The notes under the pieces are model-generated. The model was not told the DNA's origin, did not search any database, and worked only from the letters and a program-made list of their open reading frames with translations. Of a stretch of 64,000 nucleotides of DNA, positions 63,053-64,000 are shown piece by piece. The translations under genes and the position numbers were made by a program. Source of the DNA: Halomonas litopenaei (GTDB taxonomy: Bacteria; Pseudomonadota; Gammaproteobacteria; Pseudomonadales; Halomonadaceae); NCBI RefSeq assembly GCF_003045775.1, contig NZ_PXNS01000001.1, forward strand, positions 868,001 through 932,000. Reading direction: 5' to 3'. Numbering within the stretch: the stretch's first letter is position 1; each line of letters begins with the position of its first letter.

Positions 63053-64000
63053 TCACGGTGTCTCGAGCTGAGCGAAGAGTTCAGTCAGGTACGCTTGCTG
63101 TTGTTTCCACAGCGCCTCGAGGTCGGACGCTTCCATGACGCGAAGGGTCGATCCGCCTTCTTTCATCTGCTCGGCGATTCCCTCGTCCTGGAACATGTCG
63201 ATGAAGTTGGAAGAGAGGTAGTCGACCGTTTCCGCGTCGACCCCTCTGGGAACCATGATCCCCCTGAGGTTGAGGCTGGTGTCGTCGACGTCGTATCCCG
63301 CTTCGATAAAGGTGGGTACATCCGGCAGGAAATCTTCGCTTCTTTCGAGATCGGCAATGCCGAGGATCTTGATGCGGTCCTGGTTGCGGAAGGCGTCGGA
63401 CAAGTTGTTGAATCCCGCCATCACCTGACCACCGACAACAAACCTGAGGGCGTCCACTCCTCCTGAGGTAGGAAGGTACTTCAGGGTCACCTCGGCGCTT
63501 TGCTGAAGCTGAAGGGCAGCAATATGGTGTCCGACGTAGAGCCCGGCGCCCGAGACCGTCAACTTTCCAGGATTGGCTCTGGCGTACTCCACCACGTCAT
63601 CGATGGAATCGAACTCACTGTCCTTGCCGACGATGAGTACGGCAGGGTCTGCGCCCCAGTTTGCAATGGGCTGCAGGTTCTCGATGCTGTAATCGGTGTC
63701 GTACATGATCGACTGAGCGATGAAGTGCGGCACGTTATAGGCCGCAATATCGTAGCCATCGGTAGCGCCGGTACTGACAAACTGATTCCAGCCGATCTGT
63801 CCGCCTGCACCCGGGCGGTTGATCACCGTGACCGGCTGCCCGAGGTACTCATCGCCCTTCGAGGTGACGATCCTGGCCTGGAAGTCTGTTGCACCACCAG
63901 CCGAATAGGCGACCGTCAGATTCAAGGGCTTTTCCGGGAAGTCCGCCAGGCTGGGGAGGGGAGCAAGCAACAGACAGACCGCGAGGGTTGACGCTGTTTG
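63053..64000 (-). CDS. Tripartite tricarboxylate transporter substrate-binding protein (TctC family), 5' end missing
   Basis: About 316 residues are visible; the start lies beyond the window. The hydrophobic remnant QTASTLAVCLLLAPLPSLA is the end of a signal peptide. The mature protein shows the TctC pattern PEKPLNLTVAYSAGGATDFQARI, GQPVTVINRPGAGGQIGWNQFV, GKLTVSGAGLYVGHHIAALQL and DFLPDVPTFIEAGYDV. It captures an organic anion in the periplasm for a TctAB membrane pair, probably encoded just outside. Upstream of the SauS/SauT-like genes on the same strand, it may bind sulfoacetate or a similar anion (inference). Confidence 0.85.
   Translation of the reverse strand, partial: QTASTLAVCLLLAPLPSLADFPEKPLNLTVAYSAGGATDFQARIVTSKGDEYLGQPVTVINRPGAGGQIGWNQFVSTGATDGYDIAAYNVPHFIAQSIMYDTDYSIENLQPIANWGADPAVLIVGKDSEFDSIDDVVEYARANPGKLTVSGAGLYVGHHIAALQLQQSAEVTLKYLPTSGGVDALRFVVGGQVMAGFNNLSDAFRNQDRIKILGIADLERSEDFLPDVPTFIEAGYDVDDTSLNLRGIMVPRGVDAETVDYLSSNFIDMFQDEGIAEQMKEGGSTLRVMEASDLEALWKQQQAYLTELFAQLETP

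Noticed and set aside
1..64000. CRISPR arrays, tRNA/rRNA genes, insertion sequences, integrases
   Set aside because: The short tandem arrays have contiguous units without unique spacers, so they are not CRISPR. No tRNA cloverleaf, rRNA segment, transposase or integrase was seen.

Overview
The window is GC-rich, densely coded bacterial chromosome. It carries a bo3-type quinol oxidase operon, the deo nucleoside operon, SbcCD, DeaD, polyamine and organosulfonate catabolism, and many acidic proteins. I infer a gammaproteobacterium of the Halomonadaceae type. No rRNA, tRNA, CRISPR array, insertion sequence or prophage was found.

Layout. 1-2.6 kb: tail of a membrane PQQ dehydrogenase, a small membrane protein and a secreted beta-propeller. 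2.9-11.2 kb: a minus-strand polyamine-type island (PuuP-like importer, acetylpolyamine deacetylase, two PuuB/OrdL-type FAD oxidases, NhaC-family antiporter) with a divergent GntR regulator and a near-perfect palindromic operator. 11.3-19.7 kb: housekeeping and stress genes (VOC and MOSC proteins, M23 endopeptidase, LysR, glutathionyl-hydroquinone reductase, YaiI, DeaD). 20.0-23.9 kb: a three-gene chaperone-usher fimbrial operon with no tip adhesin. 23.9-33.7 kb: glutamine amidotransferase, ArgE, SbcC/SbcD, endonuclease V, DUF1415, aldo/keto reductase, OsmC. 33.9-38.6 kb: an amidoligase overlapping a class-I glutamine-amidotransferase hydrolase, divergent from a large MscS channel, then a glutaredoxin. 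38.8-40.5 kb: VOC protein and a RES/Xre toxin-antitoxin pair. 40.6-47.7 kb: a full nucleoside salvage regulon (nupC-deoC-deoA-deoB-deoD-cdd, divergent deoR). 48.6-53.4 kb: cyoABCDE. 53.7-57.0 kb: a YIP1 membrane protein, a class-V aminotransferase and an unrecognised Cys/Trp-rich protein. 57.2-64.0 kb: IclR and GntR regulators, a Usp protein, an acyl-CoA ligase, an acylating aldehyde dehydrogenase of sulfoacetaldehyde-dehydrogenase type and a TctC binding protein cut by the window end. The last group looks like a sulfoacetate-type catabolic locus.

The most unusual sequence-level feature runs through the whole window. Short degenerate tandem arrays (7-16 bp units, 3-8 copies) sit in at least a dozen gene boundaries. 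They often begin at or a few bases after a stop codon, or end against a Shine-Dalgarno. One has been captured in frame as a six-copy pentapeptide repeat near the N-terminus of an FAD oxidase.

Biologically, the best candidate for an undescribed pathway is the amidoligase/amidotransferase pair. The sulfoacetate-type locus and the unknown protein at 56.1 kb come next.
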